Below are positions 6,785 to 15,871 of a DNA stretch of 64,000 nucleotides, in pieces (the first letter of the stretch is position 1; each line of letters starts with the position of its first letter). This DNA comes from Hydrogenophaga sp. Root209 (GTDB taxonomy: Bacteria; Pseudomonadota; Gammaproteobacteria; Burkholderiales; Burkholderiaceae_C): NCBI RefSeq assembly GCF_001428625.1, contig NZ_LMIE01000029.1, forward strand, positions 416,881 to 480,880, read 5' to 3'. Position numbers and translations under genes: made by a program. The notes below the pieces were generated by a model. The model did not search any database, was not told the origin of the DNA, and saw only the letters and a program-made list of their open reading frames with translations.

Positions 6785-9448
6785 ATGTACAAAAATCCCG
6801 TCCTCCGGAGAGTCATCGACGCCTCCAAGCTCACGAATTTCACCAAGGAAAAGTTCGCGCTTCCACCTGTGACGTTCAAGCGCCCCATCTTCCTGCGCCA
6901 CGCGCCCACACAAATAGGGCGCGGGGGCTCCGGCGAGGTCGTGTCCTTCTTGCCAGGCCACGTCGAAGTCAGCCTGTCGGCGCCGGACCTCGCCCTCGCC
7001 AGGACCGACTTCGACCCCGACCTGAAAGACCATCCCAAGTTGTCCGAGGTCTTGGCGAGGCTGGGCATCGACGACAAGCTGACCATGGGACACATGCCGG
7101 AAACCGCGCCCGAACATCTGAAGCGCACTTTCAGGACCATGGGCAGCATGGGCGTCGAATACAACAACATGGAATTCAAGGCGCTTCCCTGGTACACCGA
7201 CTACTTCGGCACAGACACCAAGGGTCTCAAGTCGAACGATCTCGGCAATCTTCGGGCCGCCCACCTCGCGCTGCTGTACAAAATCTGCCGGGAACAGTTG
7301 CAGCGCGACTACTCGCTGGGCGGCAGGGACAAGCCCCCTCCGGAAGGCCTCTGGACGCTGGAAGAGTTCACCGACTTCTTCATGACGGGTATCGCACCCG
7401 CGGGAAAGGACAACTGCGTCGACTTCATCAAGCGTTGCCTGGTGGCACTGGCGCGCTACGAGGCCCCCGACAGCCCGGGCCTGCAAGCTTTTCTGTACCA
7501 GCTCGGGTTCGCCACGCAACCCCAGGACCTGAGCGAACTGGCCATCGCCTACTTCAAGCCGGACAGCGAGGGCTTCCTGTCGTTTTCAGCGCCTGCGCCC
7601 AAGCCACCGAAGCCACCGGAGCCAGAACGCGAGTTGAGCCAGGAAGAAGAAGCCTGGGCCTCCTTTGCAGCAGCGGTAGAAACACGAGACGCCAAACTGG
7701 TCAACGACAAGGGGGACGCGTTGCGCAAGACGGCCAACTACGCAAGCTTTGCCAAGGCCTTTGGTGGCAAGCCCGAGGTCTTCGATGCCATCGCGAAAGC
7801 GCTGCATGAAGACGCTTCCATCTTCGACAGCATCTTTGCATCGCCCGCCGATCTGGCCTGGGGCACGACGTTCTTCAAGGGGCTGGGCGAGCGTCTGTCT
7901 GGTTGCTCCGATCAGCAGGGCGTGGCCGCGGTGTCATACCACCGCGACACCTATCCCGGACGCATCACACACGTGTCCGTCATCGGCTTCTCCGGCAAAG
8001 GCGCGGTGTCCATCTCGCACCACGAGTCCATTCCCATCAGCGACAAACCCGCGATGGTCGACGGTCTGGCGATCGGCACGCTGGGCATCCCCTCGGCCAG
8101 CTACAACACGGCCGATCTGCACAACCACCTGCAAAACCGCGCACCGGACAAGCACATCGCTCCGACGGACTTGCCCATCGTCAAGTCGTACACCGCGTCG
8201 GGGCCACCCATGGTGACGTTCACGCTGCTCAACGACTTTGCGGCGTTCGAGACATTCAATGTGCAAATGGCGGCACAGGGGCAAGGGCCCCTCGGGCGGC
8301 AGTGGCTGTATGGGGTGGACCCCAACCAGACGCTGGCCCAGTTGGCGACCGACGTCAAGTCCGGCAAGCTGCAGCTCACGCCCTTGAAACTGGCCATGCT
8401 GCGCTGCGACCGTGCGCCGACGCACCACCCCAAGCTGCCTCCACCCGGCGCCAAAGGTGATTTCACCCCGGGGCTCTACACCAACAACTGTGGTCGCATG
8501 ACCATCCTGGCGCTGCTGGCGGGACGTGCGCCAGCGCTGCAGGGCGTGAACTACAGCGAGGCAATGGACCTGGTCGACGTGGCGGGCATCCTGTTGAAGG
8601 CGGGGCTCATGCCCAACACCGACCCGGAAGTGCTGGACCGCATGCGCCGCGCAGGCAGCGTGTACAACAAGGACAAGCAGCGCGTCGAGCGGCATCCGGC
8701 ATCGTTCCTGGCGCTGGGCCAGCTGAGCGGATGGTCGAACGCCGCGCCAGGCACACCGGGCACCTACCCGCCCGACGTGGACCGCCACCCGCCCAAGGAC
8801 GCGGCTGCCGAAATCAAGGCCCGCCAGGACGGTGACACCAAGCTGGCCGAGACCATTCGAAAGAACGAGCAGACCTTCCTTGACCAGCTCGGGGCCAAGC
8901 CGGCACCGCTCCCGGCACCCGCCTGGGTGGTTCGCGAGCTCTCTCTCGACCACGACAAGGCGTTGATCGAAGCACATCTGGCCGCCCTGAGCGACGACGA
9001 CCGCTACCTGCGCTTTGAGGTATCGAACCTCCAGGCGGCCCTGTCCCAGCTGCTCTCGGCCAAGTCAGGCCACTTCGGCGTGTTCGATCCGACCGGCAAG
9101 ACTATGGTGGGCCTTGGCCTGGCTCGCTTCGCGGTGGCAGCCGAGGTGGCGTCCCTGGACGTCGGCCTGAGCGTGCTGCCGGCATACCGGCAGAAAGGTG
9201 TGGCCAAGCTGGCCATGCAATGGGCGATGTGCCGGGCACGCAACCGCGGTGTGCGTCTGATGAAACTGAAGTACGACAGCACAAACGTGGGCACGAAAAA
9301 GCTGCTTGACGCCCTTGGAAAACCGGTGATCAAAGCTCAGTTCAAGAATGAGGTCCTGGTCGAGATGGCGTTGCCAGAAACCGATGGCGCCAGCCATCTG
9401 CTGGAAGCCACGCACCTCCACCTCAGTTCGGCCTGGCCCAGGAAGTAG
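6785..9448 (+). CDS. 887-residue protein with C-terminal GNAT-like domain; possible secreted effector
   Basis: I do not recognise the full-length family. Visible parts: an N-terminal region (1-260) rich in short helices; a proline-rich linker (PAPKPPKPPEPE) near residues 268-280; a middle domain (about 285-700) with GVAAVSYHRDTYPGRITHVSVIGFSGKG and a conserved-looking cysteine in YTNNCGRMTILALL; and a C-terminal domain (about 715-865) resembling GNAT acetyltransferases. The last contains LSVLPAYRQKGVAKLAMQWA, like the acetyl-CoA-binding motif A (R/Q-x-x-G-x-G/A), then a beta-strand and helix (RLMKLKYDSTNVGTKKLLDALG). There is no signal peptide or membrane helix. With the chaperone-like gene 25 bases upstream and AGGAG before its ATG, a translocated effector is a reasonable inference; a cytoplasmic enzyme is the alternative. 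A GC-rich hairpin at 9467-9493 follows the stop. Confidence 0.6.
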   Translation: MYKNPVLRRVIDASKLTNFTKEKFALPPVTFKRPIFLRHAPTQIGRGGSGEVVSFLPGHVEVSLSAPDLALARTDFDPDLKDHPKLSEVLARLGIDDKLTMGHMPETAPEHLKRTFRTMGSMGVEYNNMEFKALPWYTDYFGTDTKGLKSNDLGNLRAAHLALLYKICREQLQRDYSLGGRDKPPPEGLWTLEEFTDFFMTGIAPAGKDNCVDFIKRCLVALARYEAPDSPGLQAFLYQLGFATQPQDLSELAIAYFKPDSEGFLSFSAPAPKPPKPPEPERELSQEEEAWASFAAAVETRDAKLVNDKGDALRKTANYASFAKAFGGKPEVFDAIAKALHEDASIFDSIFASPADLAWGTTFFKGLGERLSGCSDQQGVAAVSYHRDTYPGRITHVSVIGFSGKGAVSISHHESIPISDKPAMVDGLAIGTLGIPSASYNTADLHNHLQNRAPDKHIAPTDLPIVKSYTASGPPMVTFTLLNDFAAFETFNVQMAAQGQGPLGRQWLYGVDPNQTLAQLATDVKSGKLQLTPLKLAMLRCDRAPTHHPKLPPPGAKGDFTPGLYTNNCGRMTILALLAGRAPALQGVNYSEAMDLVDVAGILLKAGLMPNTDPEVLDRMRRAGSVYNKDKQRVERHPASFLALGQLSGWSNAAPGTPGTYPPDVDRHPPKDAAAEIKARQDGDTKLAETIRKNEQTFLDQLGAKPAPLPAPAWVVRELSLDHDKALIEAHLAALSDDDRYLRFEVSNLQAALSQLLSAKSGHFGVFDPTGKTMVGLGLARFAVAAEVASLDVGLSVLPAYRQKGVAKLAMQWAMCRARNRGVRLMKLKYDSTNVGTKKLLDALGKPVIKAQFKNEVLVEMALPETDGASHLLEATHLHLSSAWPRK

Positions 9449-9466
9449 GTCTGAATCGGCCGCAAC

Positions 9467-9493
9467 GCGCGGCGCGCCTTCATCGCGCCGCGC
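9467..9493. terminator. GC hairpin between convergent genes
   Basis: GCGCGGCGCG (9467-9476) and CGCGCCGCGC (9484-9493) form a perfect 10-bp stem with a 7-base loop between the end of the 887-residue gene and the end of the convergent DMT transporter gene, whose last codons it overlaps. There is no T-run, so termination would be weak or rho-assisted. Confidence 0.4.
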
Positions 9494-10370
9494 GCACCAC
9501 CAGGCTCACGCCAAAAGCGGTGAGCGCGGTGCCGGCCAGCGTGACGGCGGTGATGGGCTCGGCGAACAGCACCCAGGCGATCAGCGCGGTGCACGGCGGC
9601 ACCAGGTACATCAGGCTGGTGACCGAGGCCGCCGCACCGCGCTGGATCAACATGTACAGCAGCGAACTGCCGCCCAGCGTGAGACCCAGCACCGACCACG
9701 CCATGGCACCCATGAGCTGGGCATTCCATTGCATGGTTTCGGCCTCCAGCAAGGTCAGCGGCAATGTGACCAGCAGCGCGGCCAGCAGTTGAACCGCGTT
9801 GGCGGTACGCACGTCGCATGCCGCCACAAAGCGCTTCTGGTAGAGCGTGCCGATCGTGATCGAGAACAGCGCCATGACCGCCAGCGACAGGTTGAACCAG
9901 GTGGCTTGATCGCCCGGGCCACCCGCGCCGAACTTGCGCGAAACCACCAGCACCAGCCCGGCAAAGCCCAGCACCAGACCGAGCCACTGGCGCCTGGACA
10001 CCTTGGAGCCGGTGCCCGACAGCCAGATGGCGGTGAGCACCGGCTGCAGGCCGACGATGAGCGAGGACAAGCCCGAACCCATGCCGGCCTTGACCGCCAC
10101 CCACACCCCGCCCAGATAACCCGCGTGCATGAAGACGCCCGTGACGGCCAGGTGAATCCACTGCGTTCGGTTCGTGGGCCACTTCACGCCGGCCAGAAGA
10201 ATCCAGGGCAGGAAGCAGGCGATGGACAGCGCATAGCGCACGGCGAGGAACTTCATGGGCGGCGCGTAAGGCATGCCGTAGCGCGCCACGATGAAACCGG
10301 TGCTCCAGATGAGCACGAACACCCAGGGCATGGCGCGCAGCCACGCGTTGTCTTGCGTCGGTGAATGCAT
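9480..10370 (-). CDS. DMT-superfamily (EamA) transporter
   Basis: Ten-helix inner-membrane metabolite exporter of the drug/metabolite transporter superfamily; substrate unknown. The 296-residue product from ATG at 10370 (MHSPTQDNAWLRAMPWVFVLIWSTGFIVARYGMPYAPP) shows two EamA repeats of about five helices each; FLAVRYALS and the second-repeat WSVLGLTLGGSSLLYMLIQRGAAASVTSLMYLVPPCTALIAWVLFAEP are family hallmarks. A longer start at 10397 would overlap pgsA, so 10370 is preferred; it lies 10 bases after the pgsA stop, giving a uvrC-pgsA-transporter operon. This order gives no hint of a functional link. Confidence 0.88.
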   Translation of the reverse strand: MHSPTQDNAWLRAMPWVFVLIWSTGFIVARYGMPYAPPMKFLAVRYALSIACFLPWILLAGVKWPTNRTQWIHLAVTGVFMHAGYLGGVWVAVKAGMGSGLSSLIVGLQPVLTAIWLSGTGSKVSRRQWLGLVLGFAGLVLVVSRKFGAGGPGDQATWFNLSLAVMALFSITIGTLYQKRFVAACDVRTANAVQLLAALLVTLPLTLLEAETMQWNAQLMGAMAWSVLGLTLGGSSLLYMLIQRGAAASVTSLMYLVPPCTALIAWVLFAEPITAVTLAGTALTAFGVSLVVRAAR

Positions 10371-10380
10371 GGCCAAGCCT

Positions 10381-10950
10381 TCAGCGCGACTTGGCACGGA
10401 TCTCGGGGATGGCCTTCTGCAGGTAGTACACCATCGACCACACCGTCAGCACCGCCGAGATCCAGATCAGCCAGGTGCCCCAGAGCTGCGTGTCGATCAC
10501 CTTGAACAGCACCCCGTCGAACAGCAGGAACGGAATGGCCACCATCTGCACGGTGGTCTTGACCTTGCCGATCATGTGCACCGCCACGCTCTTGGTGGCA
10601 CCGATGATGGCCATCCATTCGCGCAGCGACGAGATCGCGATTTCGCGGCCGATGATGATGAGCGCGACGAACACGTCGGCGCGCTCCAGGTGCACCAGCA
10701 CCAGCAGCGCGGCACACACCAGGAATTTGTCGGCCACCGGGTCCAGGAAGGCGCCGAAGGCCGAGGTCTGGTTGAGCTTGCGGGCCAGATACCCGTCGGC
10801 CCAGTCGGTCAGCGCGAACACGATGAACATGACCGTGGCGATCAGGTTCTGCTGCGCCACGCTCATGTCTTCCAGATAGAACACCCCCACGATCAACGGG
10901 ATGGCCACGATGCGGGCCCAGGTGAGCAGGGTGGGGATGTTGAAAAACAT
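10381..10950 (-). CDS. pgsA: CDP-diacylglycerol-glycerol-3-phosphate 3-phosphatidyltransferase
   Basis: Makes phosphatidylglycerophosphate from CDP-diacylglycerol and glycerol-3-phosphate, the committed step to phosphatidylglycerol and cardiolipin, in the inner membrane. The 189-residue product begins MFFNIPTLLTWARIVAIPLIVGVFYLED, and the CDP-alcohol phosphotransferase signature D-G-x2-A-R-x8-G-x3-D-x3-D is present as DWADGYLARKLNQTSAFGAFLDPVADK. Several membrane helices follow. It is 48 bases downstream of uvrC, the usual proteobacterial uvrC-pgsA arrangement. Confidence 0.95.
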   Translation of the reverse strand: MFFNIPTLLTWARIVAIPLIVGVFYLEDMSVAQQNLIATVMFIVFALTDWADGYLARKLNQTSAFGAFLDPVADKFLVCAALLVLVHLERADVFVALIIIGREIAISSLREWMAIIGATKSVAVHMIGKVKTTVQMVAIPFLLFDGVLFKVIDTQLWGTWLIWISAVLTVWSMVYYLQKAIPEIRAKSR

Positions 10951-10998
10951 GGGCTGATTATGCGTTGACCACCGCAGACTCGGTCCGGCGCGGGGCCA

Positions 10999-13044
10999 TC
11001 AGTGCAGGGCCCTGTAAATGGCATCGGCCAGCTCGGCCGAAATTCCCTCCACCGTGCAGAGGTCCTCAACGCTCGCCGAGGCCACGCCGCGCACACCGCC
11101 AAAGCGCTGCAGCAGGCGCGCGCGCTTCTTCGGCCCCACACCGGGAATGTCTTCGATCTTGCTGCCACCGGTGCGCACTTTCGCGCGCTGGGCACGCATG
11201 CCGGTGATGGCAAAGCGGTGGGCTTCATCGCGGATCTGCGCCACCAGCATCAGCGCGGCGGAATCGTGGCCGAGATAGACTTTCTCGCGGCCATCGGCGA
11301 AAACGAGTTCCTCCAGGCCCACCTTGCGACCCTCCCCCTTCTCCACACCCACGATAAGCGAGAGGTCCAGGCCCAGTTGCTGGAAGACATCGCGCGCCAT
11401 GCTCACCTGGCCCTTGCCGCCGTCGACGAGCACCAGGTCGGGCATGCGCGGGCCGGCGATGGATTCGGCGGTGGGTTCGGTGGCGGCGTCATCGAGCGGC
11501 TCCGCAGCGACACCGACCAACACCGCCACTGCGGCGGGCGCTGCCGGTGGCGTGTCGTCCGAGCGCATCGCCTCGGCAATCTTCCCGTAGCGCCGAAGCA
11601 GCACCTGCTTCATCGCTGCGTAGTCGTCGCCCGGGGTGATGCCCTCGATCTTGTAGCGTCGGTACTGGCTGTTCTGCATCTTGTGGCCTTCGAACACCAC
11701 ACACGACGCCTGGGTGGATTCACCAGCCGTGTGCGAGATGTCGAAGCATTCGATGCGCAGGGCGTCAAGCTGGTCGTCCGGCAGCTGCAGGGCATCGGCC
11801 AACGCGCGGGTGCGGGCTTGCTGGCTGCCTTCTTCGGCCAGCAGGCGCGCCAGCGCGATGTCGGCGTTCTTCTGCGCCATCTCCAGCCAGATGCGACGGT
11901 GTTCGCGCGGGTTGTGCACCGCATTCACCTTGACACCCGTTTGCTCCGAGAGCGCGTCCAGCAGCGGCTTGCCCACCGGGTGGCTGGTGACCAGTATGTG
12001 GGGCATGGCGATGCCCAGGTAATGCTGGGCGATGAAGGCTTCGAGCACCTGCACGGCCACCCGCTCGACCGGGTCGCCGGTGGGGGCATCACCTTCTTCG
12101 GAGAGCGCGTTGTCGATGGCGGTGGCGTCGTCCACATGGGCCGGGAAGTACGGTCGGTCGCCCAGGTGCCGACCACCGCGCACCATGGCCAGGTTCACGC
12201 AGGCGCGCCCACCGTGCACCTTGACGGCGAGCACATCCACGTCCTTGTCGGACACGTTGTCGATGGCCTGCTGATGCAGCACGCGCGAGAGCGCGGTCAT
12301 CTGGTTGCGCAGCTCGGCGGCCTGCTCGAACTCCAGCTTCTCGGCGTGCGCCATCATGCGCTGCTCCAGCGCGTCGAGCACCGCCTGCGTTTCACCGCGC
12401 AGGAAACGCTCGGCGTCCTGCACGTCGCGCGCGTAATCCTCGGTGTCGATCAGGTCCACACACGGACCGCTGCAACGCTTGATCTGGTACAGCAGACAGG
12501 GCCGCGTGCGGTTGGCAAACACCGAGTCTTCGCAGGTGCGCAGGTGAAAGACCTTCTGCAGCAGCGTGATGGATTCCTTCACCGCCCAGGCGCTGGGGTA
12601 AGGCCCGTAGTAACTGTGGCGCCGATCCACCACGCCGCGGTAGTACGCCATGCGCGGAAACGCCAGCGAGGGCGACGGCATCTTTGCCGAAGTGCGGAAG
12701 GTCTCGCGCGTGCCGGTGATCTTGAGGTAGGGGTAACTCTTGTCGTCGCGAAACAGGATGTTGAACCGCGGGTTCAAGGTCTTTATCAGGTTGTTTTCCA
12801 GCAGCAAGGCCTCTGCCTCGGAGCGCACCACCGTGGTTTCCATGCGCACGATCTTGCCGATCATGTGGCCGATGCGCGTGCCGTCGTGGCTCTTCTGGAA
12901 ATAGCTCGACACGCGCTTCTTGAGATTGCGCGCCTTGCCCACGTAGAGCAGCTGGCCCTGCGCGTCGAAATAACGGTAGACGCCTGGCAGCGAGGGCAAC
13001 GCGGCCACTTCGCTGAGCAGTTGATCGGAATGCGTGTCGGACAT
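10999..13044 (-). CDS. uvrC: excinuclease ABC subunit C
   Basis: UvrC makes both incisions flanking a DNA lesion in nucleotide excision repair. From ATG at 13044 the product has 681 residues. An N-terminal GIY-YIG nuclease domain ([20 protein letters not shown], about residues 17-100) cuts 3'. A UVR motif ([12 protein letters not shown], about 210) binds UvrB. An RNase H-like domain ([13 protein letters not shown] and [11 protein letters not shown]) cuts 5', and a C-terminal helix-hairpin-helix pair ends the protein ([18 protein letters not shown]). An alanine/proline/threonine-rich insert of about 45 residues splits the RNase H-like domain, probably a surface loop. The frame is open further upstream, but that sequence is arginine-rich and not UvrC. 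Divergent from earP, 41 bases apart. Confidence 0.95.
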   Translation of the reverse strand: MSDTHSDQLLSEVAALPSLPGVYRYFDAQGQLLYVGKARNLKKRVSSYFQKSHDGTRIGHMIGKIVRMETTVVRSEAEALLLENNLIKTLNPRFNILFRDDKSYPYLKITGTRETFRTSAKMPSPSLAFPRMAYYRGVVDRRHSYYGPYPSAWAVKESITLLQKVFHLRTCEDSVFANRTRPCLLYQIKRCSGPCVDLIDTEDYARDVQDAERFLRGETQAVLDALEQRMMAHAEKLEFEQAAELRNQMTALSRVLHQQAIDNVSDKDVDVLAVKVHGGRACVNLAMVRGGRHLGDRPYFPAHVDDATAIDNALSEEGDAPTGDPVERVAVQVLEAFIAQHYLGIAMPHILVTSHPVGKPLLDALSEQTGVKVNAVHNPREHRRIWLEMAQKNADIALARLLAEEGSQQARTRALADALQLPDDQLDALRIECFDISHTAGESTQASCVVFEGHKMQNSQYRRYKIEGITPGDDYAAMKQVLLRRYGKIAEAMRSDDTPPAAPAAVAVLVGVAAEPLDDAATEPTAESIAGPRMPDLVLVDGGKGQVSMARDVFQQLGLDLSLIVGVEKGEGRKVGLEELVFADGREKVYLGHDSAALMLVAQIRDEAHRFAITGMRAQRAKVRTGGSKIEDIPGVGPKKRARLLQRFGGVRGVASASVEDLCTVEGISAELADAIYRALH

Positions 13045-13085
13045 GGGCGCGTATTGTGCGCGGCCTTGAAACCCTTGCCACGACA

Positions 13086-14159
13086 ATGGCGCCCATGCGA
13101 TGGGACATTTTCTGCAGGGTGATCGACAACTTCGGTGACGTCGGCGTGTGCTGGCGGCTCTGCGCGCAGCTCGCCCGCCGCGGCGAACAGGTGCGCCTGT
13201 GGCTGGACGACCCACAGGCACTGACCTGGATGGCGCCCGGCGCTCTGGAAGGCGGTTGGCCCGGCATCGATGTGTTGCACTGGACCACCCCGCTGGCCGC
13301 CAGGCTGGGCAGTCTGCCGCCTGCGGATGTGTGGATCGAGGCTTTCGGCTGCGAACCGCCCGCCGAGTGCATCGACGCTCTGGCCAGCCGCGTGGCCGCA
13401 GGGCAGCCCGCGCCGGTGTGGATCAACCTCGAATACCTGAGCGCCGAACCCTACGTGGAGCGCTCACACCGCCTGCCCTCGCCGGTCATGAGCGGGCCGC
13501 TGCGTGGCCTCACCAAGTGGTTCTTCTACCCCGGCTTCACCGAGCGCACGGGCGGGCTGCTGCGCGAGCCTGACCTGCTGCAGCGACAGGCCAGGTTCGA
13601 CACTGCCGCGTGGCTGCAGGCCCTGGGGCTGCCCCCCGCACAGCGCCGGGTGAGCCTGTTTTGTTATGAGCCCACCGCCTTGCCCGATGTGCTGCGGCAG
13701 GCCGCCAGCGACCCGCTGGGCACCGACTGGCTGGTGACGCCCGGACGCGCGTGGCAAGCGGCGCAGGCCGCACCGGCCGGCCGGTTGCACGCCCTGCCCT
13801 TGTTCAGTCAGCCTGACTTCGACCACCTGCTGTGGGCCTGCGACCTCAATTTCGTGCGTGGCGAAGACTCGCTGGTGCGCTCGCTGTGGGCCGGTCAGCC
13901 CTTCGTCTGGCAGATCTACCCGCAGCTCGACGACGCCCACCACGCCAAGCTCGAGGCCTTCCTCGACTGGCTGCAAGCGCCCGCCTCCCTGCGGGCATTT
14001 CACCGCGCCTGGAACGGCATCGGCGGCCAGCCCGCGGTCTGGCCAGGGCCGAACGATCTCGACGACTGGCGCACGTGCGTGCAGGCCGCCCGCGCGAGGC
14101 TGCTGGCTCAGCCCGACCTGTGCAGCCAGCTGGTCGACTTCGTGGCGCAGAAGCAGTGA
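13086..14159 (+). CDS. earP: EF-P arginine rhamnosyltransferase EarP
   Basis: EarP transfers rhamnose from dTDP-rhamnose to Arg32 of elongation factor P, activating EF-P to relieve ribosome stalling at polyproline. The product of 357 residues starts [30 protein letters not shown]; the NFGDVGV loop carries the catalytic-site aspartate, and the C-terminal GT-B half has [25 protein letters not shown], which binds the nucleotide sugar. A second ATG three codons on (13095) is an equally good start. It is followed 164 bases later by efp on the same strand, the standard arrangement, and EF-P has the required arginine. Confidence 0.94.
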   Translation: MAPMRWDIFCRVIDNFGDVGVCWRLCAQLARRGEQVRLWLDDPQALTWMAPGALEGGWPGIDVLHWTTPLAARLGSLPPADVWIEAFGCEPPAECIDALASRVAAGQPAPVWINLEYLSAEPYVERSHRLPSPVMSGPLRGLTKWFFYPGFTERTGGLLREPDLLQRQARFDTAAWLQALGLPPAQRRVSLFCYEPTALPDVLRQAASDPLGTDWLVTPGRAWQAAQAAPAGRLHALPLFSQPDFDHLLWACDLNFVRGEDSLVRSLWAGQPFVWQIYPQLDDAHHAKLEAFLDWLQAPASLRAFHRAWNGIGGQPAVWPGPNDLDDWRTCVQAARARLLAQPDLCSQLVDFVAQKQ

Positions 14160-14323
14160 GCGAAAAGCGATAAAATGCGAGGCTTTGCAGAAATCGGCTC
14201 AGGCTCAACCTGGCGCTCCATTCCTGCCAGCCATCTGTCTCGCCGCACAGATCGCAGCCATCAGATCGGTTCCCGGGTGTCCAGCCCACGCCGGGAACGC
14301 GCGGCCCAACCGTTGGAACCCTT

Positions 14324-14878
14324 ATGAAAATCGCTCAAGAACTCCGCGCCGGCAACGTCATCATGCACGGCAAGGACCCGATGATCGTCCTGAAAACCGA
14401 ATACAGCCGTGGTGGCCGTGGTGCCGCCACCGTGCGCCTGAAGCTCAAGGCCCTGCTCAACAACATGGCCACCGAAGTCGTCTGCAAGGCCGACGACAAG
14501 ATGGACCAGATCATCCTGGACAAGAAGGAGTGCACCTACTCCTACTTCGCCGACCCGATGTACGTGTGCATGGACAGCGACTTCAACCAGTACGAGGTGG
14601 AAGCCGAGAACATGGGCGACGCCCTGAACTACCTGGAAGACGGCATGACCGTTGAAGTGGTGTTCTACGACGGCAAGGCCATCTCGGTCGAACTGCCCAC
14701 CAGCGTCGAGCGCGTGATCACCTGGACCGAGCCCGCCGTCAAGGGCGACACGTCCGGCAAGGTGCTCAAGCCCGCCAAGATCGCCACCGGCTTCGAAGTG
14801 GCCGTGCCGCTGTTCGTGGCACAGGACGACAAGATCGAGATCGACACCCGCACCGGCGAGTACCGCAAACGGGTCTGA
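14324..14878 (+). CDS. efp: translation elongation factor P (arginine type)
   Basis: EF-P binds the ribosome between the P and E sites and promotes peptide-bond formation at consecutive prolines. The 184-residue product starts [20 protein letters not shown] and has the modified loop YSRGGRGAA, with Arg32 as the residue to be rhamnosylated; lysine-type EF-P has Lys at this position. Three beta-barrel domains fit the length. The C-terminal signature ([16 protein letters not shown]) is intact. A strong terminator follows at 14901. A promoter-like GATAAAATG lies near 14169, so efp may be transcribed independently of earP. Confidence 0.97.
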   Translation: MKIAQELRAGNVIMHGKDPMIVLKTEYSRGGRGAATVRLKLKALLNNMATEVVCKADDKMDQIILDKKECTYSYFADPMYVCMDSDFNQYEVEAENMGDALNYLEDGMTVEVVFYDGKAISVELPTSVERVITWTEPAVKGDTSGKVLKPAKIATGFEVAVPLFVAQDDKIEIDTRTGEYRKRV

Positions 14879-14900
14879 TCAGACACTGATCGTTTGGCTC

Positions 14901-14933
14901 AAGAGGCTCCTGCGGGAGCCTCTTGCGTTTTTT
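14901..14933 (+). terminator. rho-independent terminator of efp
   Basis: AAGAGGCTCC and GGAGCCTCTT pair around a short TGC-type loop, followed by GCGTTTTTT. It lies 22 bases past the efp stop and just before the AEC transporter start. Confidence 0.88.
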
Positions 14934-14952
14934 GCATCCAACACCTGCCGCC

Positions 14953-15831
14953 ATGGACCTGATCAGCCGCATCACCGACGTCATCATCCCGGTCTTCCTG
15001 ATCGTGGCCATCGGCTACGGCTACGCGCGCCGCGGTGTGCCCGACATGTCGACGTTCAACCGCATCGCGCTCGATGTGCTGGCGCCGCTGCTGGTGTATT
15101 CGGCGCTGGCCTCGCGCGATTTCCGCATGGCCGAGCACACCGCGCTGCTGATCGGGGGCACGGTGCTCATCCTGCTCAGTGGTCTGCTGGCCTGGCCGCT
15201 GGCCAGGGCCTTTGGCGCGCAGCCGCGCACGCTGGTGCCGGTGGTCATGTTCAACAACTGCGGCAACATGGGGCTGCCGCTGGCCCTGCTGGCTTTCGGC
15301 CCGGCCCATTTTGGCGCGGCGGTGGCGTTGTTTTCGGTGAGCAACCTGCTGCATTTTTCGCTGGGCGCGCGCATCACCAGCCGCATGGCGCGCACGCGCG
15401 ACCTGCTCACCAGCCCGCTCATGATCGGCACCGCCCTGGGCTTCATCAGCGCGCTGAGCGATGTGCGTCCACCCGACGTGGTGCTCTCCGGCCTGAAGCT
15501 GCTGGGCGACGCGTTGCTGCCCTTGATGCTGTTTGCCCTGGGGGTGCGGCTCACCGCCCTGACCCGCCCAGGCCTGGCGCTGGGCATGTTGGGCGCCCTC
15601 GCCCGACCCATGATCGGTCTGGCCATCGGCATTCCGCTGGCCTGGGCACTGGGCCTGGAGGGCGCGGCGCGCGGCCAGCTGCTGTTGTTTGCCGCCCTGC
15701 CACCGGCCGTGATGCAGTTCATGCTCGCCGAGCGATACCACCAGGAACCCGACAAGGTCGGCGCCATGATCATGCTGGGCAATGCGCTGGCGATCCTGTT
15801 CGTGCCATTGGCTCTTGCGCTGGGTTTGTAG
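14953..15831 (+). CDS. AEC-family (auxin efflux carrier-like) transporter
   Basis: Predicted inner-membrane carrier of the AEC family; bacterial members move malonate, malate or other organic acids, and the substrate here is unknown. The 292-residue product (MDLISRITDVIIPVFLIVAIGYGYARRGVPDM) has ten hydrophobic segments, the family pattern FNRIALDVLAPLLVYSAL near the N-terminus, and NNCGNMGLPLALLAFG, the conserved asparagine/glycine kink motif of helix 4. An upstream in-frame start at 14923 lies inside the efp terminator and is rejected. It is likely transcribed separately from efp and possibly together with the downstream LOG gene, 40 bases away. Confidence 0.85.
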   Translation: MDLISRITDVIIPVFLIVAIGYGYARRGVPDMSTFNRIALDVLAPLLVYSALASRDFRMAEHTALLIGGTVLILLSGLLAWPLARAFGAQPRTLVPVVMFNNCGNMGLPLALLAFGPAHFGAAVALFSVSNLLHFSLGARITSRMARTRDLLTSPLMIGTALGFISALSDVRPPDVVLSGLKLLGDALLPLMLFALGVRLTALTRPGLALGMLGALARPMIGLAIGIPLAWALGLEGAARGQLLLFAALPPAVMQFMLAERYHQEPDKVGAMIMLGNALAILFVPLALALGL

Positions 15832-15871
15832 CCACACAATTCGAAGACACTGAAGTCTCAAGGAGCCCCTC

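Noticed and set aside
11002-13122. 706-codon frame antisense to uvrC
   Set aside because: Low-complexity HRQGV-rich translation opposite a well-identified gene; a composition artefact.
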